64,000 nt of DNA, from the NCBI RefSeq assembly GCF_003076455.1, contig NZ_CP020918.1, positions 1,302,001 to 1,366,000 of the forward strand. The letters run 5' to 3'. The stretch is from Flavobacterium faecale. GTDB taxonomy: Bacteria; Bacteroidota; Bacteroidia; Flavobacteriales; Flavobacteriaceae. This document shows, piece after piece, positions 1 through 7,999 of this stretch (within the stretch, counting starts at the first letter, position 1; each line of letters opens with the position of its first letter). The position numbers and the translations under genes are program-made. Under the pieces are notes generated by a model. It had not been told where the DNA came from, did not search any database, and saw nothing but the letters and a program-made list of their open reading frames with translations.

Positions 1-1416
1 ATCATTGACGGTAAAGCAAGAGGTATTATCGCTCGTAATTTGATTACTGGTGAAATCGAAAGACATTCTGCACATGCAGTTGTTATTGCATCGGGTGGTT
101 ACGGAAACGTATTTTTCTTGTCTACCAATGCGATGGGATCAAATGCTACAGCAGCATGGAAAATCCACAAAAAAGGAGCTTTCTTCGCAAACCCTTGTTA
201 TACTCAAATTCACCCAACTTGTATTCCAGTTTCAGGAGATCACCAGTCAAAATTGACTTTGATGTCTGAGTCCTTACGTAATGATGGACGTATCTGGGTA
301 CCTGCAAAGGCAGAAGATGCAAAAGCAATACGCGAAGGAAAGAAAAAAGCAACAGATTTAGGAGAAGCAGATAGAGATTATTTCTTAGAAAGAAGATATC
401 CTGCTTTTGGTAACTTGGTACCACGTGACGTTGCGTCTCGTGCTGCAAAAGAAAGATGTGATGCTGGTTTTGGAGTTAATAAAACAGGAGAAGCTGTTTA
501 TTTAGATTTCGCTGCAGCAATACAACGTTACGGTAAAGAGGCTGCTTTTGTAAAAGGTCTTGATGCTAATGATACAGCGTTAATCACAAAATTAGGTGCT
601 GATATCGTGAAAAGTAAATACGGAAACTTATTCCAGATGTACTATAAAATTGTTGATGAAGATCCTTATACTTCACCAATGATGATTTACCCAGCGGTTC
701 ACTACACAATGGGTGGAACTTGGGTTGATTATAACTTGATGACTACAATTCCTGGATGTTTCTCAATTGGAGAATCAAACTTCTCAGAGCATGGTGCAAA
801 CAGACTTGGAGCTTCGGCTTTGATGCAAGGTTTGGCTGATGGATATTTTGTATTGCCTTATACTATCGGTGATTATTTAGCTCCAGACATTAGTATGGGT
901 AAAATCTCAACGGATAGACCTGAGTTTGCAGAAGCGGAACAAAAAGTAAAAGAATTGATCTCTAATTTTATGAATAACAACGGTACACATTCTGTTGATT
1001 ATTTCCATAGAAAATTAGGTAAGATAATGTGGGACAAAGTAGGAATGGCACGTAATGAAAAAGGTCTTAATGAGGCTATTTCAGAAATTGCTGCTCTTAG
1101 AGAAGCTTTCTACAAAGAAGTTAAAGTTCCTGGAACGGATAAAGGATTGAACCAAGAATTAGAAAAAGCAATTCGTGTTGCTGATTTCTTAGAATTGGGA
1201 GAATTGTTTGCTAAAGATGCATTGCACCGTAATGAATCATGTGGAGGTCACTTCCGTGAAGAATACCAAACTCCAGAAGGAGAAGCGTTGCGTGATGATG
1301 AAAACTTTGCTTATGTTGCTGCTTGGGAGTATAAAGGGAAACCTAGTGATGCTGTTTTGCACAAAGAAGCATTGGTGTATGAAAACATCAAACTAGTTCA
1401 AAGAAGTTATAAGTAA
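1..1416 (+). CDS. sdhA: Succinate dehydrogenase/fumarate reductase flavoprotein subunit, 5'-truncated by the window
   Basis: The frame is open from base 1, so the N-terminal FAD-binding part and the flavinylated His lie outside the window. The protein is the complex II flavoprotein, which oxidises succinate to fumarate at the inner membrane and passes electrons to the iron-sulfur subunit. Active-site blocks visible in order are QIHPTC (nt 205), PRDVASRA (nt 421), HYTMGG (nt 700) and GANRLGAS (nt 793), the His, Arg and substrate-loop residues of the family. The C-terminal part (from about nt 900) is the usual helical domain. sdhB follows after 80 bp on the same strand, as expected for an sdhCAB operon whose membrane-anchor gene would be upstream. 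The internal TTG at nt 40 is not the real start. The product is clear; only the 5' end is missing. Confidence 0.95.
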   Translation: MIDGKARGIIARNLITGEIERHSAHAVVIASGGYGNVFFLSTNAMGSNATAAWKIHKKGAFFANPCYTQIHPTCIPVSGDHQSKLTLMSESLRNDGRIWVPAKAEDAKAIREGKKKATDLGEADRDYFLERRYPAFGNLVPRDVASRAAKERCDAGFGVNKTGEAVYLDFAAAIQRYGKEAAFVKGLDANDTALITKLGADIVKSKYGNLFQMYYKIVDEDPYTSPMMIYPAVHYTMGGTWVDYNLMTTIPGCFSIGESNFSEHGANRLGASALMQGLADGYFVLPYTIGDYLAPDISMGKISTDRPEFAEAEQKVKELISNFMNNNGTHSVDYFHRKLGKIMWDKVGMARNEKGLNEAISEIAALREAFYKEVKVPGTDKGLNQELEKAIRVADFLELGELFAKDALHRNESCGGHFREEYQTPEGEALRDDENFAYVAAWEYKGKPSDAVLHKEALVYENIKLVQRSYK

Positions 1417-1496
1417 AAATTAGTCTTAAGTTCAAAGTCATAGTCTCCAAGTTGAAGACTTATGGCAATAGACTTGACTTTTAAACGTAAAAAGAG

Positions 1497-2243
1497 ATGA
1501 AACTTACATTAAAAATATGGCGTCAAAAAAACGCCCAAGATAAAGGAGCAATGGTTGATTATAAAATCGACGGAATTGAACCTGATATGTCATTCCTTGA
1601 AATGCTTGATGTTTTCAATGAACAACAAATCAATACTGGTGGTGATCCAGTAGCTTTTGATCACGATTGTCGCGAAGGAATTTGCGGAATGTGTTCTTTG
1701 TTTATCAATGGAGAAGCTCATGGACCAGATAGAGGAGTTACAACTTGTCAATTACACATGCGTATGTTCAAGGATGGCGATACGATTACGATCGAGCCTT
1801 TCCGTGCAGCTGCGTTCCCAGTAGTAAAAGATTTAGTAGTAAACAGAAGTGCTTTTGATAGAATTCAACACGCAGGTGGTTTTATCTCTGTAAATACATC
1901 AGGTAATACTATTGATGCAAACACAATTCCGATCAACAAACAAGATGCAGATCACGCTTTTGATGCTGCTACCTGTATTGGTTGTGGAGCTTGTGTGGCT
2001 ACTTGTAAAAACTCATCAGCAATGTTGTTTGTTTCTGCAAAAGTGTCTCAATATGCTTTATTACCACAAGGTAAAATTGAAGCTGTTGATCGTGTATTAA
2101 ACATGGTAAAACAAATGGACGATGAAGGTTTTGGTAACTGTACCAACACTGGAGCATGTGAAGTAGAATGTCCTAAAGGTATTTCTTTAGAAAACATCGC
2201 TCGTATGAACAGAGAATATTTGTCAGCAAGTTTGAAAGGATAA
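1497..2243 (+). CDS. sdhB: Succinate dehydrogenase/fumarate reductase iron-sulfur subunit
   Basis: 248-residue iron-sulfur subunit of complex II, which carries electrons from the SdhA flavin to the quinone site. All three cluster sites are visible. The plant-type [2Fe-2S] site is C58, C63, C66 (CREGICGMC) with C84. The ferredoxin-like site is C160, C163, C166 and C170 ([11 protein letters not shown]). The last Cys group is C215, C221 and C225, in the CPKG block. The 80-bp gap after sdhA has no terminator-like hairpin, so the two are probably co-transcribed. A strong terminator follows at 2273. Start ATG 1497 gives the normal family N-terminus ([10 protein letters not shown]), and the length is typical. 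Confidence 0.95.
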   Translation: MKLTLKIWRQKNAQDKGAMVDYKIDGIEPDMSFLEMLDVFNEQQINTGGDPVAFDHDCREGICGMCSLFINGEAHGPDRGVTTCQLHMRMFKDGDTITIEPFRAAAFPVVKDLVVNRSAFDRIQHAGGFISVNTSGNTIDANTIPINKQDADHAFDAATCIGCGACVATCKNSSAMLFVSAKVSQYALLPQGKIEAVDRVLNMVKQMDDEGFGNCTNTGACEVECPKGISLENIARMNREYLSASLKG

Positions 2244-2272
2244 TTCTAGAAATAGAAATTCTTATATAATAG

Positions 2273-2306
2273 AAACGCATTCATTAAGTTGAATGCGTTT
2301 TTTTTA
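2273..2306 (+). terminator. Rho-independent terminator after sdhB
   Basis: The inverted repeat aaacgcattc (2273-2282) and gaatgcgttt (2291-2300) has an 8-nt loop and runs into eight T residues. It lies 30 bp after the sdhB stop and separates the sdh operon from the convergent enoyl-CoA hydratase-like gene. Confidence 0.8.
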
Positions 2307-2330
2307 TTTAACTTATCATGTAGCAACGTG

Positions 2331-3098
2331 CTATTTTTTAAATTGGTTCAAGGCTGCTCTTGTAAAATCAGATAGCACTAGTTTTCCTGTGATTTTTGCT
2401 CTTTCGTATAACAACGTTTCCCAGTTTTCAGTGTCTTCCCAAATTATTTTTTTCATTTCGTACAAAGCTTCTGGATGGTAGGAGGCTAGTTTTTTCGAAA
2501 ATAAAACAACTGCTTCGTCAAGTTTATCAATGTCAGGTAGGATTTCTGCAAACAGTCCTTTTTGTTGTGCCCATTGTGCGGTTTTCCATTGGTCAGGTGC
2601 CAAAGTCATTTCTGTCATGGCAGTTTTTCCAATTTTTCTACTTACTGCGGGTTCGATAACGAATGGTCCGATCCCGATGGCAATTTCAGATAATTTCACA
2701 GCACTATTCTCTGTTGCAAAAACGTAGTCACAGGCAGCAATAATTCCGACGCCACCACCAACTGCTTTTCCTTGCACGCGACCTACAATTATTTTGGAAC
2801 AGCTGCGCATGGCATTAAGTAAATTAGCAAATCCCGAGAAAAAATGAAATCCTTGTTCATCGTTTTCCACCGCCAATAGTTCGTCAAATGAAGCACCTGC
2901 ACAAAAAGCTTTGGTTCCCGTACTTTGCATTAAAATCACTGAAACATTTGAATCTTCACTCAAGTTTTGCAACTCTTGCGTCAGTGCATCCAATAGTGAT
3001 CTCGGAAAGGAATTGCTAGCAGGATGACCAAAAGTCACTGTTGCTATGTTGTGGTCGATAATGGTGGTTAATGTTCCTTGTGGATCTTGAATTGGCAT
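2331..3098 (-). CDS. Enoyl-CoA hydratase/isomerase (crotonase) family protein
   Basis: 255 residues, the usual length of a single-domain crotonase. The family acts on acyl-CoA thioesters in fatty-acid or amino-acid breakdown. The oxyanion-hole blocks are recognisable: CAGASFDELL (66-75) and GKAVGGGVGI (110-119). The glutamate of the second catalytic position is present in KLSEIAIG (E138). The position of the first catalytic glutamate of classical hydratases (GGGxE) is Gly118, so simple hydratase chemistry is doubtful; an isomerase-like or other crotonase reaction is possible. The gene stands alone, convergent with sdhB and divergent from the tRNA-Ala, so context gives no substrate. Family assignment is firm; specific function is unknown. 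Confidence 0.85.
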   Translation of the reverse strand: MPIQDPQGTLTTIIDHNIATVTFGHPASNSFPRSLLDALTQELQNLSEDSNVSVILMQSTGTKAFCAGASFDELLAVENDEQGFHFFSGFANLLNAMRSCSKIIVGRVQGKAVGGGVGIIAACDYVFATENSAVKLSEIAIGIGPFVIEPAVSRKIGKTAMTEMTLAPDQWKTAQWAQQKGLFAEILPDIDKLDEAVVLFSKKLASYHPEALYEMKKIIWEDTENWETLLYERAKITGKLVLSDFTRAALNQFKK

Positions 3099-3186
3099 GG
3101 TGCAAATTGGTTTTTCGTAAAGTTAGAAATATTCAAATGAAACTTTCGATATTTGAAAATATAATTTTTTACTATCGTATTTATGT

Positions 3187-3194
3187 TATATTTG
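3187..3194 (+). promoter_or_regulatory. Bacteroidetes-type -7 box of tRNA-Ala
   Basis: TATATTTG matches the TAnnTTTG consensus and ends 9 bp before the first tRNA base. No convincing TTG element is seen at the expected -33 distance. Confidence 0.45.
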
Positions 3195-3203
3195 CATTGC
3201 ACT

Positions 3204-3277
3204 GGGGGATTAGCTCATTTGGCTAGAGTGCTTGCCTGGCAGGCAAGAGGTGATCGGTTCGAATCCGATATTCTCCA
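3204..3277 (+). tRNA. tRNA-Ala (GGC)
   Basis: 74-nt cloverleaf. Acceptor arms are GGGGGAT (3204-3210) and ATTCTCC (3270-3276), with discriminator A3277. The anticodon stem is CTTGC/GCAAG around the loop CTGGCAG, giving anticodon GGC. The T-loop TTCGAAT lies between ATCGG and CCGAT. The CCA end is not encoded (the sequence continues CAT). Its 3' end is repeated at 7949-7963, which marks it as the likely integration target of the island that follows. Confidence 0.95.
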
Positions 3278-3284
3278 CATAAAA
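3270..3284 (+). repeat. attL-like direct repeat at the tRNA-Ala 3' end
   Basis: The 15-base string attctccacataaaa covers the last eight bases of the tRNA plus seven bases beyond. It recurs exactly at 7949-7963 in the same orientation, 4,679 bp away. This is the geometry left by site-specific integration into a tRNA 3' end. The repeat is observed; the integration history is inferred. Confidence 0.65.
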
Positions 3285-3318
3285 CCGACATTGTTAGTTA
3301 ATAAATTACAATAAAAAT

Positions 3319-3361
3319 GCCCAGTTTTACACTCAAAAATGTAAAGTTGGGTGTTTTTTTT
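3319..3361 (+). terminator. Terminator downstream of tRNA-Ala
   Basis: The arms gcccagttttaca (3319-3331) and tgtaaagttgggt (3340-3352) pair along their length with a few G-T pairs and are followed by a run of nine T. It should end the tRNA transcript before the restriction-modification gene. Confidence 0.7.
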
Positions 3362-3440
3362 TGGAAATAATTGTCCAAATAAAATAAGTTCAGTTAAAGA
3401 TTACTATTTTTAGACTTTAAAATAATCATTCTTCAAATAA

Positions 3441-6400
3441 ATGGCATTATATCAAAAATCGGTTCTTAATAAGCATCTTAAACAATTAGAGCAGTCAAAA
3501 GTAAGTAAGGCATATAAAAAGTATATCAAGTACTTCTTAAACCCAACTATCCAGGACAACATACGCAATTCGAAAGAAGAGGAATACCAAGGTATTTTTC
3601 TAACAGAATTATTTGTCAATGTTTTAGATTACACTTTGAAACCTAATGTTAATTTTGATTTAGTAGCCGAGTATAAAAACCAAACCAATTCACGCAAAGC
3701 AGATGGCGCCATTCTAAAAAATGAAGTTGCTGTTGCAGTGATAGAATTGAAGGGAACCAAAACAAAGGATTTAGAAAGCATACGTCAGCAAGCATTTGAT
3801 TACAAAGCCAATCAAAAAGATTGTGTTTATGTAGTTACCTCTAATTACGAAAAGCTGCGGTTTTATATCAATGATGCTACCGAGTTCGAAGAGTTTAATT
3901 TATTTGACTTAAGTGAACAACGTTTTGAAGTATTGTATTTGTGTTTGCAAAAGGACAATGTTCTAAATAACATTCCTTTAAAAATAAAAGAAGCTTCGAT
4001 TATTATTGAAGAACAAATTACCAAGCAGTTCTACAAAGATTATTCTGTTTTTAAGAGAGAATTGTTTAGAGATTTGGTAAAGCGCAATGCTAAGAAATTA
4101 AAAAGCACTTTAGATCTTTCTGCTACTGAAATGGATGAAGAAGCGAAGGTAGAACAATTGCGTCTAGACAAAAACCTGAAACTTACACTATTCAAGAAAT
4201 CTCAAAAGTTAATAGATCGTTTTTTGTTTATATTTTTTGCCGAAGACAGAGGTTTGTTACCACCCAATAGTACCATTCAAATCCTGAACAAATGGAAAGC
4301 TGATGTTGATTTTGGTGACGAAAGACCGCTTTACGATATGTTCATGCAGTATTTTAAATTTCTTGACACTGGAAGACAAGGAACAACAAATAGAGCTGAG
4401 ATTTATGCCTATAATGGTGGTTTGTTTAAGGAAGATACATTGTTAGACAAATTAGAAATTGACAACGACTTATTATTTAAGCATACGCAAACATTAGCAT
4501 CATACGATTTTGAAAGTCAAGTGGATGTTAATATACTAGGACATATTTTTGAAAACTCACTTAACGAAATTGAAAGCGTAAATGCCGAAATTGAAGGTGG
4601 TGATTTTGACAAACAAACAAGTAAACGTAAAAAAGATGGTGTTTTTTACACTCCAAAATACATTACCAAATATATAGTAGAGAATACGATTGGTAAATTG
4701 TGCGACGAAAAGAAAAATGAACTGGGTTTTAAAGAAGAAGAATATTTTAAGGGCAGAAAAAACCGCCAGCAAAATACAATAGTAAAGTTAGTTGAAACTT
4801 TAGATGTGTATAGAGAATGGTTACTACAATTGACCATTTGCGATCCCGCCTGTGGTAGTGGTGCGTTCTTGAACCAAGCGTTAGATTTTTTAATAAAAGA
4901 ACACAATTATATTGACGAACTAAAAGCAAAAATTTTAGGAGGCGGTTTGGTCTTTAGCGATATAGAAAACACCATTCTAGAAAACAATATTTTTGGTGTG
5001 GACCTTAACGAAGAAAGTGTAGAAATCGCCAAATTATCGTTGTGGTTACGTACCGCGCAACCACGCCGTAAACTAAACAACTTAAACAGTAATATTAAAT
5101 GTGGGAATAGTTTAATAGAAAGTAAAGCTGTTGCAGGTGACAAAGCCTTTAACTGGAAAGAACAATTTCCTAGCGTTTTTGAAAAAGGGGGTTTTGATGT
5201 TGTCATTGGGAATCCACCTTATGTGCGACAAGAATTATTTAAAGAAATAAAACCATATTTAGAAAAAAACTATAAATGTTATAATAGTGTTGCAGACTTG
5301 TATACTTATTTTATTGAAAAAGGCATAAAACATCTTATAAAAACTGATGGTATTTATAGCGTTATTGTTGCAAATAAATGGATGAGAGCAAATTATGCTA
5401 AAGAATTAAGAATATGGTTAAAAGAACAAAATATTATTGAGATTATTGATTTTAAAGATTTGCCAGTTTTTGCCGACGCAATAGCTTATCCATGTATTTT
5501 AACAGTGGGCGGAAATAAAAAGAGTGAAAATTTTGTTGGTGTAGAAGTTAGTACTTTACTATTTCCGAGTCTTGATCAATATGTACAAAGCCACAAAAGT
5601 ACTGTAAATAGATTTATTTTAAGAAATGAAGGTTGGTCAATTGCAGATGATAAAATAATGAAAATTATTTCAAGACTTACACAAGAGAAATTAAATATTA
5701 AAGAATTTATTTCCGGAAAAATGTATGTAGGATTGAAAACAGGTCTAAATGATGCTTTTATTATTGATCAACAATTCTATGATAGCTTAATTTTGACTTC
5801 AATAAAATACAAGGAGATTGTAAAACCGTATGGCGTAGGAAGAGATTTATCACGTTATGGAAGACCTACAATCAATAAATATGTAATTTGTATACCGAAT
5901 AAATGGACGGACACTAAAGGTATTTTCGAAAATGAAGCGGATGCATTAGATTGGTTATCTTCTGAGTATGAGTTAATACATCGCCACTTAATGCCTTTTG
6001 AGAATAGAGCTAGAAAGAGAAGTGATCAAGGTAAATATTGGTGGGAACTTAGGGCATGCGATTATTATAAGGAATTTCAAAGAACAAAAATAGTATATCC
6101 AGAAATTGCATCTGACGGTAGATTCTCTATAGATAGTGAGGAGACTTATTTTGACATGACAACATTTATTATTGCTAGTGAATCTAAAGAGCTATTAGGT
6201 GTTTTAAATTCAAAGTTGATCAAATTTTTATTTTTTCAGATGAGCTCGGAAATTAGAGGTGGTTTTTTAAGATGGAAAAGACAATATGTCAATAACTTGC
6301 CTATTCCTAAAAACATTTGTAACAATGCCTTGTGCAAAAATGTAGAACAGACAATACTTTTAACTCAAGCCTATAATCTTGCAATTAACAAATTTATATT

Positions 6401-6722
6401 TTTTTACAAGGAAAATTTTAAACTTGAAAAACTAACGAAAAAATTAGAAAACTGGTACGAGTTATCCTTTGCAGATTTTATAAAGGAAGTCAACAAAGCG
6501 ATAAAAACCAATAATAAGGAGTTAGTTAAAAATAATATGCAAGCCGTAAAAGAGTTAACCAAACTCGACGAAATGGATTGGATGGATGTTTTTGAAACTA
6601 AAAAAGCAGAAGCTCAAACTCTTAAACAACAAATAGACGCTACAGATCGTGAGATCGATGCCATGGTGTATGAGTTGTATGGTTTAACAGCAGAAGAAAT
6701 AGCAATTGTAGAGAATAGTTAG
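3441..6722 (+). CDS. Type IIG-like restriction-modification enzyme (fused nuclease, N6-adenine methylase and specificity domain)
   Basis: 1093-residue single polypeptide predicted to both methylate and cut DNA. The N-terminal ~200 residues carry a PD-(D/E)xK nuclease pattern: D88 in KADGAIL, then E102-x-K104 in VIELKGTK, like type I HsdR N-termini. After a helical linker comes a gamma-class adenine methylase of the Eco57I type, with SAM motif I DPACGSGAFL (from D468) and catalytic motif IV NPPY (591-594). The last ~450 residues fit a target-recognition plus C-terminal helical region. No separate specificity or methylase gene lies beside it, so recognition is probably built in. The downstream XRE and SecB-like genes share the strand and lie inside the same tRNA-bounded segment. 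A BREX- or DISARM-type methylase is less likely, because the other genes of those systems are absent. Confidence 0.88.
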   Translation: MALYQKSVLNKHLKQLEQSKVSKAYKKYIKYFLNPTIQDNIRNSKEEEYQGIFLTELFVNVLDYTLKPNVNFDLVAEYKNQTNSRKADGAILKNEVAVAVIELKGTKTKDLESIRQQAFDYKANQKDCVYVVTSNYEKLRFYINDATEFEEFNLFDLSEQRFEVLYLCLQKDNVLNNIPLKIKEASIIIEEQITKQFYKDYSVFKRELFRDLVKRNAKKLKSTLDLSATEMDEEAKVEQLRLDKNLKLTLFKKSQKLIDRFLFIFFAEDRGLLPPNSTIQILNKWKADVDFGDERPLYDMFMQYFKFLDTGRQGTTNRAEIYAYNGGLFKEDTLLDKLEIDNDLLFKHTQTLASYDFESQVDVNILGHIFENSLNEIESVNAEIEGGDFDKQTSKRKKDGVFYTPKYITKYIVENTIGKLCDEKKNELGFKEEEYFKGRKNRQQNTIVKLVETLDVYREWLLQLTICDPACGSGAFLNQALDFLIKEHNYIDELKAKILGGGLVFSDIENTILENNIFGVDLNEESVEIAKLSLWLRTAQPRRKLNNLNSNIKCGNSLIESKAVAGDKAFNWKEQFPSVFEKGGFDVVIGNPPYVRQELFKEIKPYLEKNYKCYNSVADLYTYFIEKGIKHLIKTDGIYSVIVANKWMRANYAKELRIWLKEQNIIEIIDFKDLPVFADAIAYPCILTVGGNKKSENFVGVEVSTLLFPSLDQYVQSHKSTVNRFILRNEGWSIADDKIMKIISRLTQEKLNIKEFISGKMYVGLKTGLNDAFIIDQQFYDSLILTSIKYKEIVKPYGVGRDLSRYGRPTINKYVICIPNKWTDTKGIFENEADALDWLSSEYELIHRHLMPFENRARKRSDQGKYWWELRACDYYKEFQRTKIVYPEIASDGRFSIDSEETYFDMTTFIIASESKELLGVLNSKLIKFLFFQMSSEIRGGFLRWKRQYVNNLPIPKNICNNALCKNVEQTILLTQAYNLAINKFIFFYKENFKLEKLTKKLENWYELSFADFIKEVNKAIKTNNKELVKNNMQAVKELTKLDEMDWMDVFETKKAEAQTLKQQIDATDREIDAMVYELYGLTAEEIAIVENS

Positions 6723-6789
6723 CACAGTTGGTCTTAGCTTTTAAACGAATATAATTTATACGCAAATTATGTCGAAAATAAAATAAGCA

Positions 6790-6921
6790 ATGAATTTAGT
6801 GGAGACAATGAAGGAAAGCACACACTTACTCAAAGAAAAACAAAAATTAGAAGACATTAAATATTATCTCAAAGAAGAAGGAATTCTAGATCAGGATGAT
6901 TTTGAAATGTATGAAATTTAA
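6790..6921 (+). CDS. Small 43-residue acidic/helical protein, unknown
   Basis: ATG 6790 opens a 43-codon frame (begins MNLVETMKES, ends DDFEMYEI) whose TAA lies 3 bp before the start of the XRE gene. It is highly charged and probably helical. Its position directly before an XRE regulator and a SecB-like gene makes it a candidate small partner of that pair, perhaps the remains of a toxin gene. It is far shorter than known HigB toxins and I recognise no family. A-rich sequence precedes the ATG, as is common for ribosome entry in this phylum. A leader peptide or chance frame cannot be excluded. Confidence 0.45.
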   Translation: MNLVETMKESTHLLKEKQKLEDIKYYLKEEGILDQDDFEMYEI

Positions 6922-6924
6922 GAT

Positions 6925-7422
6925 ATGGAACTAAACGAAAGATTAGACAAATTTGAAAAATTAGTAAGCGACAAGCCTTCTAGTTTTCTTTCAAAGTTGG
7001 CTCAATACAAAGCCAATAAAAAATGGATAGATCACTCATACAATGTTGCGACTACTGTTCTAGAGGCATTGAAACACAAAGGAATGTCTCAGAAAGATCT
7101 AGCCAAAAAAATGAATGTTTCCGCACAACAGGTGAATAAGATCATCAAAGGAAAACAAAATCTAACCTTTGAGACCGTTGGCAAATTGGAAGATGCTTTG
7201 GGAATTTCGTTGATGGAGATTATAAGTTATAATCCAGTGAGCGAAATAAAAATAAATGCAACTCAAGTTAAATCAGTTGAAAAAACATTAACCAAAGAGT
7301 TACATAAAAATGATCTAGCCGATTTTACTTTTTCAGATAATTTCAAACAAAAAAAGGGAGTTCAAATGAATGTTGTTTATAATAAATTAACTCAAGCAAT
7401 CAAATACCCAAAAGTAGGATAA
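6925..7422 (+). CDS. XRE-family helix-turn-helix regulator (antitoxin-like)
   Basis: 165 residues. An N-terminal helical stretch of ~45 residues precedes a clear Cro/C1-type helix-turn-helix at about 53-100 (KGMSQKDLAKKMNVS, then QQVNKIIKGKQNLTFETV), followed by a ~60-residue tail of unknown fold. Such regulators often control restriction-modification or toxin-antitoxin genes. It starts 3 bp after the 43-codon ORF, and its stop TAA shares a base with the ATG of the SecB-like gene (TAATG), so translation of the pair is coupled. This arrangement resembles HigA plus SecB-like chaperone in toxin-antitoxin-chaperone loci, but no recognisable toxin is present. It may instead regulate the restriction enzyme. 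The DNA-binding role is firm; the target is inferred. Confidence 0.85.
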   Translation: MELNERLDKFEKLVSDKPSSFLSKLAQYKANKKWIDHSYNVATTVLEALKHKGMSQKDLAKKMNVSAQQVNKIIKGKQNLTFETVGKLEDALGISLMEIISYNPVSEIKINATQVKSVEKTLTKELHKNDLADFTFSDNFKQKKGVQMNVVYNKLTQAIKYPKVG

Positions 7423-7850
7423 TGGCAGATAATAACGTAAACCTTACTTTTAACTTCGTTAAAATAAGTACAGATCAATTTGCTTTGTTTCAAGAAAACC
7501 ATCTTGACAAAGGCAATGTAAACCTTAGTACCAATATGTCTTTTGGTTTGAATGTAGAAGAGGAAGCTTTTTCAGTAAGTTTGAAATTTACATTTGAAAT
7601 GAAGAAAAAGCCATTTATGGCGACACAAGTGACTTGTTTTTTTAATATCGAAAAAGCAACTTGGGAAAGTTTACAATCAAATGATAAAATTATTCTTCCA
7701 AAAGGTTTTGTCGCACACATGGCCATGTTAACAGTAGGTACGGCACGAGGCATATTGCATTCAAAAACTGAAGGAACTATCTTTAACAAATACATCTTGC
7801 CTACTCTAAATGTAGCGGAAATGATTCCCGAAGACGTAGTTTTTGATTAA
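7422..7850 (+). CDS. SecB-like chaperone protein
   Basis: 142 residues. The fold signature of SecB-type export chaperones can be read in the sequence. An N-terminal beta segment (NLTFNFVKIST) is followed by alternating beta strands at 40-75 (FSVSLKFTFEM, TQVTCFFNIE). The C-terminal block HMAMLTVGTARGIL, then YILPTLNVAEM (about 99-133), lines up with the SecB FPYVRETIS...LPPVNF region. SecB-like proteins outside proteobacteria are known as antitoxin chaperones in toxin-antitoxin-chaperone systems (for example Rv1957). Here the gene overlaps the XRE regulator by one base and closes the island. Recognition is from motif layout only, so the family call is moderate. Its client is unknown; the XRE protein is the obvious candidate. 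Confidence 0.6.
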   Translation: MADNNVNLTFNFVKISTDQFALFQENHLDKGNVNLSTNMSFGLNVEEEAFSVSLKFTFEMKKKPFMATQVTCFFNIEKATWESLQSNDKIILPKGFVAHMAMLTVGTARGILHSKTEGTIFNKYILPTLNVAEMIPEDVVFD

Positions 7851-7948
7851 AGAAATAAATAGGGTCATCTAGAGATATGCGTAGCTATACTTTATATAAG
7901 TGTACTTTTAATCAAGAACTATATTGGTAGTAGATTATTAAGTCCCGC

Positions 7949-7963
7949 ATTCTCCACATAAAA
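7949..7963 (+). repeat. attR-like direct repeat (second copy of the tRNA-Ala 3' end)
   Basis: Exact copy of the 15 bases at 3270-3284, lying 99 bp after the SecB-like stop. The bases just before it (tccc) partly resemble the tRNA T-arm, but no further tRNA structure is present. It marks the right edge of the proposed island. Confidence 0.65.
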
Positions 7964-7999
7964 AAAACCGTAAATCTTACAGTAGATTTACGGTTTTTT
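7962..7999. terminator. Terminator between the island and the LpxR-like gene
   Basis: The arms ccgtaaatct (7968-7977) and agatttacgg (7984-7993) flank a 6-base loop, with an A-run on the left and a T-run on the right, so it can work in both directions. The LpxR-like stop codon (7988-7990 on the minus strand) lies inside the right arm. Confidence 0.75.

Larger units (their letters stand above)
3285..7963. mobile_element. Small tRNA-Ala-associated genomic island (restriction-modification cargo, no integrase)
   Basis: The segment lies between the two 15-bp repeats of the tRNA 3' end. It contains a type IIG-like restriction-modification gene, a 43-codon ORF, an XRE regulator and a SecB-like gene, all on the plus strand and all accessory in character, while both flanks are chromosomal genes. 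No integrase, transposase or relaxase gene is seen, so the element would be a passenger moved in trans or a decayed island. A 15-bp match could also be the remnant of a duplicated tRNA gene. Confidence 0.55.
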
